DNA of 64,000 nucleotides from Vigna angularis. Taxonomy: Eukaryota; Streptophyta; Magnoliopsida; Fabales; Fabaceae. This document shows positions 48,464 to 61,329 of the stretch, piece by piece. The notes under the pieces are model-generated. The model was not told where the DNA came from, searched no databases, and saw nothing but the letters and a program-made list of their open reading frames with translations. How positions within the stretch are numbered: the stretch's first letter is position 1; every line of letters starts with the position of its first letter. The position numbers and the translations under genes were made by a program. The stretch covers positions 21,682,501 through 21,746,500 of the forward strand of contig NC_068970.1 in assembly GCF_016808095.1 (NCBI RefSeq), given 5' to 3'.

Positions 48464-50857
48464 TTAGAAGAAGGAGAATGGTACAGTGGAACTTGCAACT
48501 AAACCAGACAAGAGAGCAACAAAGAGAGCACTGTTATATGTTGTTGGCTCAGCTTGCATTGAGTTGTTTCTGAAATCATTGTATGTCTCATTAAGGAAAG
48601 GACCACCAACTAATGCTCCAAATGCTATATTAGGATTGGGGTAAGTTGAGTGAAACCACTTGAATCCATCTTTGCAACCAGTTGTAGCATTAACTGGAAT
48701 AGAAGATCCTCTGTGATGTATGTAATTGGGGTTGTGACTTCCATAGCCCACAAGATAACTCATATTTATAGGATTTTCACCCAACACATAATCTGCCTGA
48801 AATTGTTCAACCACAAATGCAAAATAGAGTCACATTAATTCATTCTATACTGATTATAGGTGAGAAATTTTGAAGCTAAATACAGTGATGATTAAAAGGA
48901 TGGAAGATGTTTCTCTCATTTTGCAAGACTTGCATACCTGAGAAATGGCAAATTTGCGAAGATCTACTGGCTTATACAATTTCCCACTACAGTACAGTGT
49001 TTCGGTTTGAGATGTGAGCATGTAGTCACTGTATAGAATAGTTAAGAATGCAGAAGCCACTGAATTTTGCAAAGAGTTCCATGGCACCAGCCATATCAGT
49101 CCACCTGTTACATGATGATAGTTGGTTCATCCAATGGGGAGATTAATATTTGATATGTTCTTTGCCATGTTTTGCCTTATTAACATGAAACCCTAGGTAC
49201 CCTTTAGTCTGAATTAACGATAAAGAATAGGCAGACAGAAGTAATGCAAAGGCTAGAGGGAAGAAATCAATCGTACTTTCAGTTCTGTTGGTGGTGGCTG
49301 TTGGTGAATCAGGTAGAAGCGTGCAGATGAGGATTTCAACACTTTCTCTGTACATCTGAAGGTCAAGGTTCTCCGCATCTGGGATGTTTTTTGCCCCAAA
49401 GAAACTTATTCTGGACAAAAGAACCTAGTTCATAATCACAAAATGCATGAAGAATATATATCACAAAGATTAATATGCCCAATTCATCTGAGAGATACAA
49501 AGGAAAAGTGAATAAAAAAGTGTTTGATTTCTACATACTTTTAGAGTAGAAGAAGTTTTAACACTACCAATCAACTGAGAAACATGGTTAGAATGACTTT
49601 CCGAGAGAATGATAGTGCATGGACTATTTACTGAAGGCTATAAAACACTACATCATAGTTGGTACCTGAGTTGCAGCATGTTTATCATCCCAGCTAAACC
49701 ACGATACGATTCCTAAACCGCCAAATGATTTTTCATTCTGCTCTGTGACATAATTGAGATATGAAGGATCCTTAGTTGCATGATAGAGCCATACACCTGC
49801 CCACAAGAGTTCATCCCCAAAACCAGATGAGTTGTAGTAATTCCGCACTTGAGGGATGCTGACACTGTAGGAAACTCTATATGTATCAGCAAAAATAAAC
49901 AGCTGTTGAGCATGTCCAAGGAGAATCCTAGAATAAGTGAAGTCAATCTGCTTAAAAACAAGAGATGCTGAGGCCAATGCAGCTGCAGTTTCAGCCGCAA
50001 CTTCTGTTCCTGGAAAAGATGAGTTAACTTGAGTGAGTGGCCTTTCTTCATCCATGTCCTCAGGCCTTTCCCAGCAATTATGATCCACCTCAGGATCCCC
50101 CACCTTCAATCAACAAAACAAAAGCGTGTTTCATTCAGCTTACTTACCAGAGTAAAAATGAAAAGAAAAACAAATCTTTATAGTGTTTGATAAGAAACAA
50201 ACTTGGGAAATAAATAGTTGACCTGAATGTAAAGCACTTCTGGAAAAGGGTGTGCATTAACAAGATAATCAGTGATCCACTTTAAAGAGTCAAGTGCATA
50301 GTGTAGCTGCTTCACCGCGTCCATGCGATCTCCATATTCAAGAATCGCCCAAGATAACACAGTTGCAGTGAAAGCCATGGGGAACCCAAATTTCATGTGG
50401 TCACCAGCATCATACATTCCTTTCGACAAATCCAAATCCGCTTCACTCCCATCTCGAAGCCCAGAATCCCCTCGCCACGAAATCCTCTGATTCTCAACCT
50501 TACCCGCTACAAGCACATTTTTTTCAACAAAAAATCAACTTGGGTATTTGCGAAACATAGTAATGAATAATCTTAACAATATAAAGTCCGTGTTATATTA
50601 TATGCATTGGTTACATTACATTTCTGGACGTCGAAAAATTGCAGAGCCAATTGAAGAGCAGAGGCGTATTTCTGAACAACTTTGGTGGTTTGAGAAGTGA
50701 GTTGAGCTGAATCAGAGTGACCAACCTCAAACTTGGTTACTACATAAACAACAGCAGCAACTAGTAGGAGACATGCGATCATGGACACTGTTAACCACCA
50801 AAACAAGGCACCAACGTTGTGCTTTTTGTTGGGTTCTTTAAGATGGTGTCGTTCCAT
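48464..50857 (-). CDS. Membrane-anchored GH9 endo-1,4-beta-glucanase, six exons
   Basis: Exons (5' to 3') are 50,857-50,620, 50,506-50,223, 50,103-49,666, 49,424-49,277, 49,104-48,938 and 48,796-48,464. All junctions are GT-AG, giving 535 residues. A short basic N-terminus (MERHHLKEPNKKH) precedes one membrane span (about residues 16-40), as in a type II anchor, and the catalytic domain follows. GH9 landmarks are YDAGDH with D112/D115 (catalytic base region), the signature with IHHR at 451-454, and D499...E508 in FRNNSMQAEPTTYN (E508 the likely acid). Closest remembered relatives are Arabidopsis GH9B5/GH9B7 (endoglucanases 2 and 10) of 515-525 residues, rather than the longer KORRIGAN type. 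Family role: hydrolysis of internal 1,4-beta-glucan links during cellulose deposition or wall remodelling; membrane location is inferred from the anchor. No CBM is present. The exon 4/5 junction gives ESGLIW where relatives have DGGLIW. Confidence 0.95.
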
Positions 50858-50869
50858 TCAATTGAAAAT

Positions 50870-53800
50870 AGGGTAATTACTAAGGTTTTGAGTTAAGTCA
50901 TGGTGATTTTAAAGCACTGTTTTTTCTTTTTTTAATACAGAAGAGAATGTAGAGTAAGACAAGTAGACGGTGTTCTTCTACTTTGATGTTGTAAAAATGA
51001 TGGTGAAGTAAAAATTTAGAACTGCTACATTATTATTATTTTTATTATTATTAGTTATTAAATAAAGCATGAGAATCCAAGACGCAACTGCAACGGGTGA
51101 TTGTGCCGCCGGATAATGGTGCCACTTAGAACTACGGACAAGGATTTGAAGGTTCTTCTGCTGATTATTTGTAGAAAGGTTTGAGGAAGATAAAGTTTAT
51201 ATATATGTTTTTTATCTATTTATTTAATGAGTTTTTATTGGGGTCAATAGTTGAATGATCATTACTGATAGAAAGAGAATCACAAAACTGACTTTATTTG
51301 TTGTACATATAAAATTGAGTTATGTTTCAATGTTTTTTTTAAACAGCTGTGTCACAATTTAATTTTACTAATACTATACTATACTCAAACTAACAAGGTA
51401 AAATATAAAATATAAATTCAAAGTATGATATTTTAACTAATCGGTCATCCAATATAATAAATTAACTATTATAAAATGTTTTTTGATCACCAATCTTTAT
51501 AAAATGTTTAAGAAAACTTCATAAACCAACTAACTTTTCAACAATATATATTATCTAAGTTTTAGTTTCTTCTGTGTATATGGGCTTTATTTTTTTAATT
51601 TCTTATTTTTATTTAATTATGTTAATTCAACTCATAATTTGCAACTTATTTTTATATTGTGAAAGGGAATTTAATTTTTTAAGTATGTCTCGTCAATTTA
51701 TATATAGATTCATTTTCATAGGACTTTTTTTTTTATAAAAGTTCATGTTAAGCATCTTATTAGTATAATTTTATTACACTTAGAAAATATAATATGAACT
51801 TCTTTTAATTATAACATAGTACATCGATACTTTAATTTAGATAATATATTTATGTCGAATACGTATTTATGTCTGATATTTTAGAATATTTTACTAACAC
51901 TTATTAATAAAGTTTTTAATTTATAAAGCAATAATATTTTTATGATGACAATAGTTTATAATTTTTTATGTTGACAACTTTAATACATGTTTTTAATTTA
52001 GATTTTTGACAATTATATATTTATTACATTTTTTAAAATTATTATACATTTTTTAATACGTAGATATTGTATCATATTATTTTTAAAATAATGTATTGGC
52101 GTTATATTCATGTTGTATCCGATACACTTATTGTATATGTACATATATTATAATTGAGATTCATTTTATTGATTTATCTCGAATTTATTCAAATGAGGTT
52201 AACTGAGACTCTGTTGAAATTTTTATTAAACATTAGTTTTCAAGTGTTCTCATATGACACCTTAGACTATTTATCATCTATTATGTTGACTTCTATTTAG
52301 ATAAATAGTCTAAATTAATTTGTCTAATGCTGTAACAGAGTTGTTTATTTACACCGTTTGTTCCTTTTGAATTAAATTTTTTGCTATTAGAATTCTCTTT
52401 GAATGTCTGTTGATAATTTAGTTCTAATCTTTTATTAAAATTCTAACTAGTTTGTTTAATTCTAACAATTTGTTATTCGTTTAATTCAAGAGATAAAAGA
52501 ACGTTATACGCTTGGAAAGCAAGAAATATTTAATAAATTAATCAAGATTGTGTTTATATTATTATTTCTTTTTGAATTCTAGCTTTTGTAAAAAGGGTTG
52601 TCTTTATTGTTTCTTTTTTAATTCTAATTTTTGTTACAGGGGTTTGTCTTCGAAAGCTTGTTGTTAATTCAATGCAAGACTTTAATTGGATTTCTTGTTA
52701 GTTTACTTAATTTTAATAATATTTTATTTACTTAATTTAAAAGGTAAAAGAATATAAATATTAAATATAGATGCTTGAAACGTGAGAGATGTTCAATTAA
52801 TTGATGTTAGAATTACCCAACAAAATGTTCGTAAGTGGACAAAAACTAAGAGAAAAGATGAATTGTTTTCTTCAATAAAAATTGTGTCTTTTAAAAAAAA
52901 TTCCTTTCTATAAATTGATTTTATAACTAAAATTGATTCTTATAAATAGAGAAAATAAAAATAAATAGTATAGGAAAAGAAAAAAATTATACAAATATTT
53001 TATACCGGATCAAAAGACCTTACGTTCAATTGTTAATCTTTTTAGAGAAGGATTAACTAAATAATAAAATAATTAAGAATAAAGTTAAAGTTTGAATAAC
53101 ACATCCCTTGACAAACAAATCATGAATAATATCTCCCTCGACACACAAAGAATAACAACACATCTTTTGACACACAAAGGATGAACAACTTTCCTAACAA
53201 CAAAACACTTAATGAAAGTTCTTGCTCTATACATACTGGCTTTTTCAAAATCCTCTTTTCACAAACACAGAGTTTATCTAGCATACAACTCTTAAACTTA
53301 TGAGAAAAAAGTTGTTTCAAAATTACATTTAAGTAAAATATATATAGACTCTTATTTTGAAAATTAATTAGGTCAGAAAACTGAAGAATTTTTTGCAACT
53401 AACATTGTGATAATCAATTATCGATTATCATAAGTGATAATCAATTATTGTAGAAACTATTTCAAAAATCATTTTATTTTTATGATTACCAATGTGATTC
53501 GATTATTTCAAAGACTTTTTGATAAATCTGAAATTAATTGAGATAATAGATTATCACTTATGATAATCAATTATTCCATAACATTTTTGAAATAAGAAAG
53601 TTTCCTGAGTGTTTTACTAGTTCTTCCTATTAACTCTTGATCTACTAATTTAAATACAATACATAGATTACAAGATTTTAACAACTAAATTATTTAATCT
53701 TCAATATATCTCTTGAATTAAAACATTCTTTAGGTCTTCAACAGTTCTCCATATATCATCGTCACCAAAACTTTTTATTGAAGCAATATGTTCATCTTTT

Positions 53801-55230
53801 CTTTTTGCTAACAATTGATTGATGTTTGTTTAATTAATTTGATTTTGTTTGAAACTTAGATGAATAATAATAATTTGATAATTAATTAATTGTGAATAAA
53901 CTGGATAACTAATTTGTTTATTTTATCATTTATTTTCACTCTTTTAAATATCGTCTATATGATTAGTCCCCTTTTCACATTATTATTTTCTTCAACTTTT
54001 ATTTCTACATACAATTTTATAATCTGAAATACTAAGATTACTATTGAATTTCTTAGGACATAACTTTGTGTTGACTAACCCTATTTATCATCTCTTTTTT
54101 TGTAGTAAATGACTCACTTTGAATTTTTTTTTTTACAATCGAACAACACAAACGAATGGTAGTATAAAGATGAACCGTTGAACTTAGTATTTGGACCTGA
54201 CAACCTATAAAACTTTAGACGGTTATCTCAATCCTTACACCCGAAACATATATAATTTTGCATAACTTTTTTAATAATTTTTTTAGATGAGTTACCACTT
54301 AAACTGATAAAAAATTTAATAATGCATATAGCCCAATCTAATTGCTAAAAATATTTGAACTGTAATTAAATTAAGCTTACACATTTTAAATTTATACATG
54401 TAATATTTGAAGATTTTATCATTCATATTACTTTTCTCGTATGTCATTTATTGAGAATTATTTTTTTAAAATATATTATTTTGTTAAATAGTTTTAGTAT
54501 GTGTTTCGCTAATTTACTGCTTACACGTATTAAAAGACATGGATAGTGAGCATTTAAATCTGCCATTTTTTGCAGAAATGCACGCAAAAAAGAGTGAGAG
54601 TTGTTCAACTCATTAATCCTTCTCATGAGAAGAAAAAACAAAGAGAAAAACAGGTAACATCACACATTTGACTCTCTTGTTGTTTTTATTATACATATAG
54701 AGATAAAATTATAAAACTGAGATTTTTTTTAATTCAAACAATTAACTTTGTAATTATTAACTTATAATTAATGCAAAATAATGTTATTTTGTATTTTGGA
54801 ATATAACAATTGAAAAGATTGTTATAATAATAAATAATAATGTTATTAATATTCATAATAAAATTTATAATAACATTAGTTTATAATAATAAAAATAATT
54901 TAGTTATTTTATAAATATATCGTTTAATAATTTTTTAAAATTATCAAATCACTCATGACCAACTTTCTGTTCACTCCCCTTTATCTTTTCGCTCATTTAC
55001 ATCCTTTCCCAGAACTAAAATCACTCCTTAAATAACAACTATTTTGTCTTTACTGGAGGCCGTTAGGAGGACGTTACAAACTCGCCAACCATCATGGAAT
55101 GCAAGCAAAATTTTTAGAAAACTCGTGTAAGCAGCTAAAATTTTGATATAAATAAATTGAACCTACATATAATACAGCTAAAATTTTGATAAAATAAATT
55201 GAACCTATAAGGAAAGAAAAACTACGACTT
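50870..55230. other. Intergenic DNA between the GH9 and ZIP genes
   Basis: The first few hundred bases above 50,857 are the GH9 promoter; no clear TATA box was assigned. The remainder is AT-rich without coding signature; the 92-codon minus frame at 53,120-53,398 has no motif. An inverted-repeat cluster lies at 53,405-53,580. Confidence 0.45.
53405..53580. repeat. Inverted repeat of GATAATCAATTAT units
   Basis: GATAATCAATTATCGATTATCATAAGTGATAATC at about 53,409-53,442 is itself palindromic. It recurs in inverted sense as GATTATCACTTATGATAATCAATTAT near 53,549-53,574, so the two arms can pair across about 110 bases. Confidence 0.65.
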
Positions 55231-55244
55231 TCTAATCTACAAAA

Positions 55245-57188
55245 TTATGCCCATATTGCCATGACTGACATGCCGCCAGCACCTAGTAAAACTGCCACAA
55301 ATGCTAGAGCCATTATCTTTGTACTGCCTTGTATCTTAGACCCCATAAAATCAGGAGCCAATAGTTCAACCAGTGCCATATAGTTCAAAAGTCCTGCAGA
55401 TATAGCATTCAGAACCCCCTCTACAATAAGCGACTTTGAATTAGTGTCGCTGTAAACATTCGACAATGCGATCCCCAATACAATTCCCAATGGAGTTGTA
55501 GTTGAGAAGAAGAAAACCATTATAGCTTTCACCTTCGTTCCATATTCAGCCTGTCACAAAAATATCAAACTATTCTCACTCACTTCTTTAAATGCAACCA
55601 CAAAATTATATCTTCTTAAATCACACTAACATTCATTTCTTTCCTTAATAAAAAGATACTAAAATTCTAATAATTAGTTAATAAATTTAATTATATATTT
55701 TTAATTATTTATTTATTTTCATAATAAAACAAAAAAAAAAACATAACTTTTAATATTTGTGAAAAACAAATTATAATTGGTAAGGGTATATATAAAGTTA
55801 TTCACCAATTCCTTAATTAAGGTTAATACATTTCATCATGTATCGTTCCAGCTGCAAATACATTTTTTATCTCCTAGAAAATAGTTAGCTCTTTTGAATG
55901 CTTTTATTGTTAGTGAAAAAATTACATGTATGATTCCCAATTTCGATAAAAACGATGTAAATTTTAGTAAAACACAATGATCTACATTGAAAAAATATTT
56001 CTATTATTAGAGTGAGTTAAAGTGTATTTAATCTTTTCTTTTTTCTCCTAAATTGCACAACTAAATTATAGATGGTGAGATAAGATGACTGACCTGAAGT
56101 ATAGAACCACCTAAGCCCATTCCTTCAAACATTTGATGGAAGCATATCGCAGCAATGAGAGGCCTAATCGTGCATGGATTCATCGAAGCTCCCATTGACA
56201 AACCAATCACCACTGAGTGCACCACAATCCCTAACTCCAACACCTAAATCATTCATCAAATGTTAAAGTACTCTAAAACAACCATAACAATTATAAAAAC
56301 TATTTCAAATCACTCTCAATTGTTTTATTAGATTAATTAATAAGGACATTTTAACTAAATATATATCTATTAAATTAAATGTCTTAATTAATTTATATTC
56401 AATAGATTTAAACCTGATTAAGATATGGAGATTCCAGTTTAATTTGGGAAAATAGAAACCTAATTGTCATTGTTGTGTTGATATATTTTACTTAAGCTTT
56501 GACAACATCATTTCATTTGATTTTAAAAAAATTAAAACTACAATTGTTAATTTTTGATATTGAAAAGATAACTAACCTGAGCCACAACACGAAACCTCAA
56601 CAACTGTCCGGCATCCACGATATTTGCATCTCTATCTGCATGTGCAGGCACATCATGTCCATGACCATGACCGCATACTTCCACTTCCTTCCTCTCTCCG
56701 GCTTCAAGGGAAGCGGAACCGTTAGCGTTAGCGGTAGTGGCAGCGAGCTTCTTCTTGAAGAAACTGATGGAGTAGGAATCAACGACGAGAGTGAGAACCG
56801 CGGATAACATGGCGATGAAAGTGGTGAACGGAAACTTTCGCCACGGACGTTCCGGCAGGCACTCCGAAGTGAGATCTTCAAAAGAGTCCGGCAGCACATG
56901 CATATAACCTGTGGCGAGTATCACGCCGGAAGCGAAAGCCTTCACGAGTACGAAAAGGTCGCGGTCCGGTCGCAGCGCGGGAACAGACCGGGAGAACAGG
57001 GGAATCGAAACTCCGATCACGCTCGTAACAAGAATACTGAATATGGCTATTACCTTAAGTTTCAACGACTCCGCCTTGTCCCGACAGCCTTCATCCCTAG
57101 CGTTGCATTGCTCCGCCGTGGTAGGAAGCGCCTCCGCCAGGAGAAGAAAAACGATGGCGGTTATTATAACTACAAGACGAGGTGCCAT
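55245..57188 (-). CDS. ZIP-family divalent metal transporter (IRT/ZIP type), three exons
   Basis: Exons are 57,188-56,577, 56,243-56,094 and 55,550-55,245, with GT-AG junctions in phase 0, giving 355 residues (Arabidopsis IRT1 has 347). It has a hydrophobic signal-like N-terminus (1-25) and eight predicted membrane spans. A long cytosolic loop between spans 3 and 4 carries the His-rich metal-binding motif [12 protein letters not shown] (about 172-183). The pore signatures are [10 protein letters not shown] (H213, span 4) and [13 protein letters not shown] (H240, E244, span 5), all intact. An Asp/Glu-containing loop after span 2 ([14 protein letters not shown], 100-113) matches the selectivity loop of IRT1-like proteins. 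Family role: uptake of Zn2+, Fe2+ or Mn2+ into the cytosol across the plasma membrane; the actual substrate cannot be told from sequence. A G-box lies about 290 bases upstream. Confidence 0.95.
55560..56090 (-). other. Second intron of the ZIP gene
   Basis: About 540 bases of AT-rich intron between exons 2 and 3, with donor CAG|GTCAGT and acceptor GTGACAG. No gene or repeat is seen inside. Confidence 0.85.
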
Positions 57189-57327
57189 GGGAGACTAAAA
57201 TTGAGTGTGAGGAAGAGTACGTGAGAATGAAAGGTGTTTTTGGAAAAATATTAAATGTTTCTAAAAGCAAATTATTGAATAGCAACCAAGCCTTTTAATA
57301 GTGATGTGAAACTAACGTTGCTCTCAC

Positions 57328-57484
57328 TAAATATACGTAACGAACTCAACACAATTGTAACAAATTTGGATGCTCGTGTCTGCGTGTGCTAGGTGTGGGC
57401 CTCCACACACTTTCACTGTTTCACTTCCATGCTGACGCTAGTGTTCCACATGGTGCAACTTTTTCGTTTGCAATCTTTCACGTG
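57328..57484 (-). promoter_or_regulatory. ZIP gene promoter motifs (TATA-like and G-box)
   Basis: On the minus strand GTATATTTA at about 57,336-57,328 is a TATA-like element about 145 bases above the ATG. A CACGTG palindrome lies at 57,479-57,484. In iron-deficiency genes bHLH proteins bind E-/G-boxes; regulation of this gene is inferred only from the motif. Confidence 0.4.
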
Positions 57485-58429
57485 CCGAGAAAACTTTGGT
57501 AAAAACTCAAAAACCACTGGGCTTGAAAACCATAATTAGGTGTAATATTCTATAATTAACATTGTTAATTTCATGTTTATTAAAAACATGGAAATAAATA
57601 AAAATATTTCTTCGTATTTCAATATTTTATTAATTGAGATTTGTTAATCAATTAAGTTTTCATTACTTCATTATTGCAAAATATGTTTTAAAATGGAAAC
57701 TTTTTATGATCACAAAAAATAACTGATCTGTACTGTACTATAGTTAACTGTATTATATTATAATAAAAGAAATTGATCCACTCTTACTAAAAGTTCAGTA
57801 TACTGTTTTATGATTCAGTTTTTAAAAACTGAACTTATAACACTTTCAGTTCAGTTAACTGTGAGAACTGTATCTATTCTTTCCTCTTCTTTAGTTCTCG
57901 TTCAACTGCCAAGAAAACGTTAATTAATATTAAAATATCAACAAAAGAAATTGTTCACATAAAAAAATTAATAATTAATTTTTTAAGACAAAATTTTTTT
58001 ATCACAAATTTTTATATTTTTTATCAATAAACATATATTACTTTTTAAATAATATTATTTTAAGTAATAAAAGTAAAATATATTTTTTTTAAATTTAATT
58101 TTATTAAATGATTAATTAAAATATTAAATTTATACAGTTCAAAGTTAGAAGACTAAAAGTAAAAATAAATAAATAAAATACCAAAACTCAGTTTTAAATA
58201 TTTACGTGATGAAAACATGTTATATACTTTAATATAAGCAGGAAAAATAATGTAATATTCATATATTTCAAGAGAGAATTGTGATTTGTTATAACAGTTA
58301 AAATAAATCAAATTATATATTGTTATAACATAAAAATGGAGAATAGTATAATATTATTTTTAAAGGGGATATAATTTACTCTTAACAAATATAAAATTAA
58401 CTTAAATATTAAAATTCAAAGTTAATTAT

Positions 58430-58606
58430 ATATGTTTTGAAAAAATATTAAAATAAATTTCAATTAAAAAGAACATGTTATATTATTTAGTTTAAAAATT
58501 AGTATAATTCAGTTTAAAATTAGTACAATTCAGTTTAAAATTAGTATAATTAATAGTTCAGTTTAGTTTATATTGTAGTTTAGTACAATTTAGTATTATA
58601 GAAATA
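58430..58606. repeat. Internal direct repeat, copy 1
   Basis: ATTTCAATTAAAAAGAACATGT ... three TTCAGTTTAAAA(A)TTAGTA units ... TTTAGTTTATATTGTAGTTTAGTACAATTTAGTA. The same order appears at about 59,060-59,222. Confidence 0.75.
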
Positions 58607-59059
58607 TCAAATGACAAAAAAAATTAACAAACGTTTATTAGGAGTAACTTTTTTAGTATCATCTTTTATTATATTATAATAATTAATAAATATTAGTTTA
58701 ATTTTTACATAATAAAATATAAATAATAAATAATTGATTAATAAAACAATTTTATGAGGCAACAAAATAAATATAAATAAAAAATTATTTTAAAATAAAA
58801 TAAGTAGATAAAAAGATAAAATAAATTATATACACATATAAAACAAAAAAATATAAATAAAAAATTAAAAAAATAAATATAAAAGTAAAATAATATTCAT
58901 GACAAAATAAATATAAATAAAAAATAATAAAATAAAATAAATAATAAAATAATTTCCATGCACATATAATAATAAAAGAAATATAAATAAAATAGAAAAT
59001 AATAATATCAAATAATTAAAAAAGTTAATTTGTAAGACATTTATGAATAAAATAAAATA

Positions 59060-59222
59060 AAAATATTAAAATAAATTTCAATTAAAAAGAACATGTATTG
59101 TTATACTATTCAGTTTAAAAACTAGTACAATTCAGTTTAAAATGAGTATAATTCAGTTTAAAATTAGTATAGTTAGTAGTTTAGTTTAGTTTATATTGTA
59201 GTTTAGTACAATTTAGTATAGT
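59060..59222. repeat. Internal direct repeat, copy 2
   Basis: Partner of 58,430-58,606 with the same order of blocks and few differences (ACTAGTA and ATGAGTA variants of the short unit). Confidence 0.75.
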
Positions 59223-59559
59223 TCAGTTCAGTTTGATAAAACAAAAAACAGTTCAGCTCAGTTCAGTTTAGACAAATTAGTTTTTAGTTCAGTACAAATT
59301 TTAGTAATACAGTGCAGTTCAGTTCTATTTTCCCACCTCTAAAAACACCAATATCATATAGGGACGTAAATTTGACATTAGAAAGTAAAAAAAATGTTAA
59401 TTTACGTCGAAAATAATTCTTTCGACGTTCTTCTCGCAAGGTCACGCCTTCTCCGCTCAACTAAGGTTTTTCTCTGAAATTGGAAGTGCAAACCTTTTAA
59501 CATTTGAAAGTGCACTTTCAAACATAAATTAACGATGAAAAATTCATTTTGTGACGTCT

Positions 59560-59840
59560 CTTGTTTGTGTTTTTTTAATAAAAGATTCATTTTTATCGAA
59601 CCTAAAAAGTAGAAAACCGGTTTTGACATTTTATATATTTAAAACTCATGAGCAAAGTCTAAACTAATCACAATTCAAACTATAAACTAAAGCTATCACA
59701 ACTCAAACTAAAAACTAAACCTATCAAAATACAAAGTATTGAAAGTAAACTATGGTATCTTCTAACTCCATCCCTCCAAAAGATATGTTACTCATTCTTG
59801 TCATTTCTTCATCATTGTGGCCTCTGTTTGTTGAATCGTT
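59560..59840. repeat. Direct repeat of about 280 bp, copy 1
   Basis: Shares AAAAGATTCATTTTTA, TTTTGACATTTTATATAT, CAAAGTATTGAAAGTAAACTA, CTAACTCCATC, CCAAAAGATATGTT and CATCATTGTGGCCT with 59,905-60,180 in the same order. Confidence 0.8.
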
Positions 59841-59904
59841 GCAAAAACAAGACAACTTTCTGACAACAATTGACATCGAAATGTGCACTTTTGACCTCTC
59901 TTGT

Positions 59905-60180
59905 GTGTTTTTTTAGTAAAAGATTCATTTTTACAGTTTTACCAAACCTGAAAAACAGAAAACCAATTTTGACATTTTATATATCTAGAACTGGTATGAA
60001 CAAAGTTTGAACTAATAACAATTCAAACTAAAAACTAAAGTTATCAAAACACAAAGTATTGAAAGTAAACTATTGTATGGCCTAACTCCATCTCTCCAAA
60101 AGATATGTTGCTCATTCCTGCCATATCTTCATCATTGTGGCCTGTGTTATTGGTGATGAATTGTTGAATCATTGTTGAAA
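59905..60180. repeat. Direct repeat of about 280 bp, copy 2
   Basis: Partner of 59,560-59,840, separated by about 65 bases. Both lie in non-coding DNA beside a possible DNA-transposon remnant. Confidence 0.8.
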
Positions 60181-60749
60181 CAAGACAATTTTACTATATT
60201 TGTATTTTAATGTTCAAAGTTGAATGTGATTTGTAAGATGTGAAAGATATATTATTATCTTAGTCTAATCATCTATAATTCCTGCTCGGATAGTCTTGAT
60301 CCAATACATGATGTAATACCCACATGTCTAGGAATCTGACTGCTTGTTACACTAAACATGACAAAGAAAATAGTCAAATATGAAGGTCTAAATTTCATAT
60401 ACAAAAATTAATAAGTTAAAGATCAATGAAGCCCATCTTTGGATAGATTATTTGAATTTGATGTGCTCTTAGCCTACCCACAACTCTAATTAAATTTGAA
60501 ACATTTGAAACATAGGTTAATATATTAATATCATAATGAATTGATATGAAAGAATGTAATACTTACGTTTGTAACAAGGATTTAAGTTAGTTTTCATCTT
60601 CCTTTGTAGGGAACAAAATCATACAACTTAGCATTGACTTGGTATGATCACCATCATTTGCCAATAGCCCCTATCATAAATCACAAATAGTTAGTGGACT
60701 AATTAAATCTTTATAAAACTGTATAATAAGTAACATGTATACTCATCAA

Positions 60750-61320
<571 letters not shown>

Positions 61321-61329
61321 TGAAATAAA

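Larger units (their letters stand above)
57530..59340. repeat. AT-rich repeat region with CAGTT/AACTG words; possible hAT-type end at the right
   Basis: Both flanks (57,720-57,890 and 59,100-59,340) are dense in CAGTTCAGTT / ACTGTACT words, and the middle is almost pure A/T. The right end reads TTTTCCCACCTCTA near 59,328-59,341. On the other strand this starts TAGAGGTGGGAAAA, a terminus style common in plant hAT elements. No matching left end or target duplication was located. Confidence 0.4.

Noticed and set aside
56597..57224. Several 90-108-codon frames overlapping ZIP exon 1
   Set aside because: They are shadows caused by the GC-richer coding exon; only the 57,188 frame has ZIP motifs.
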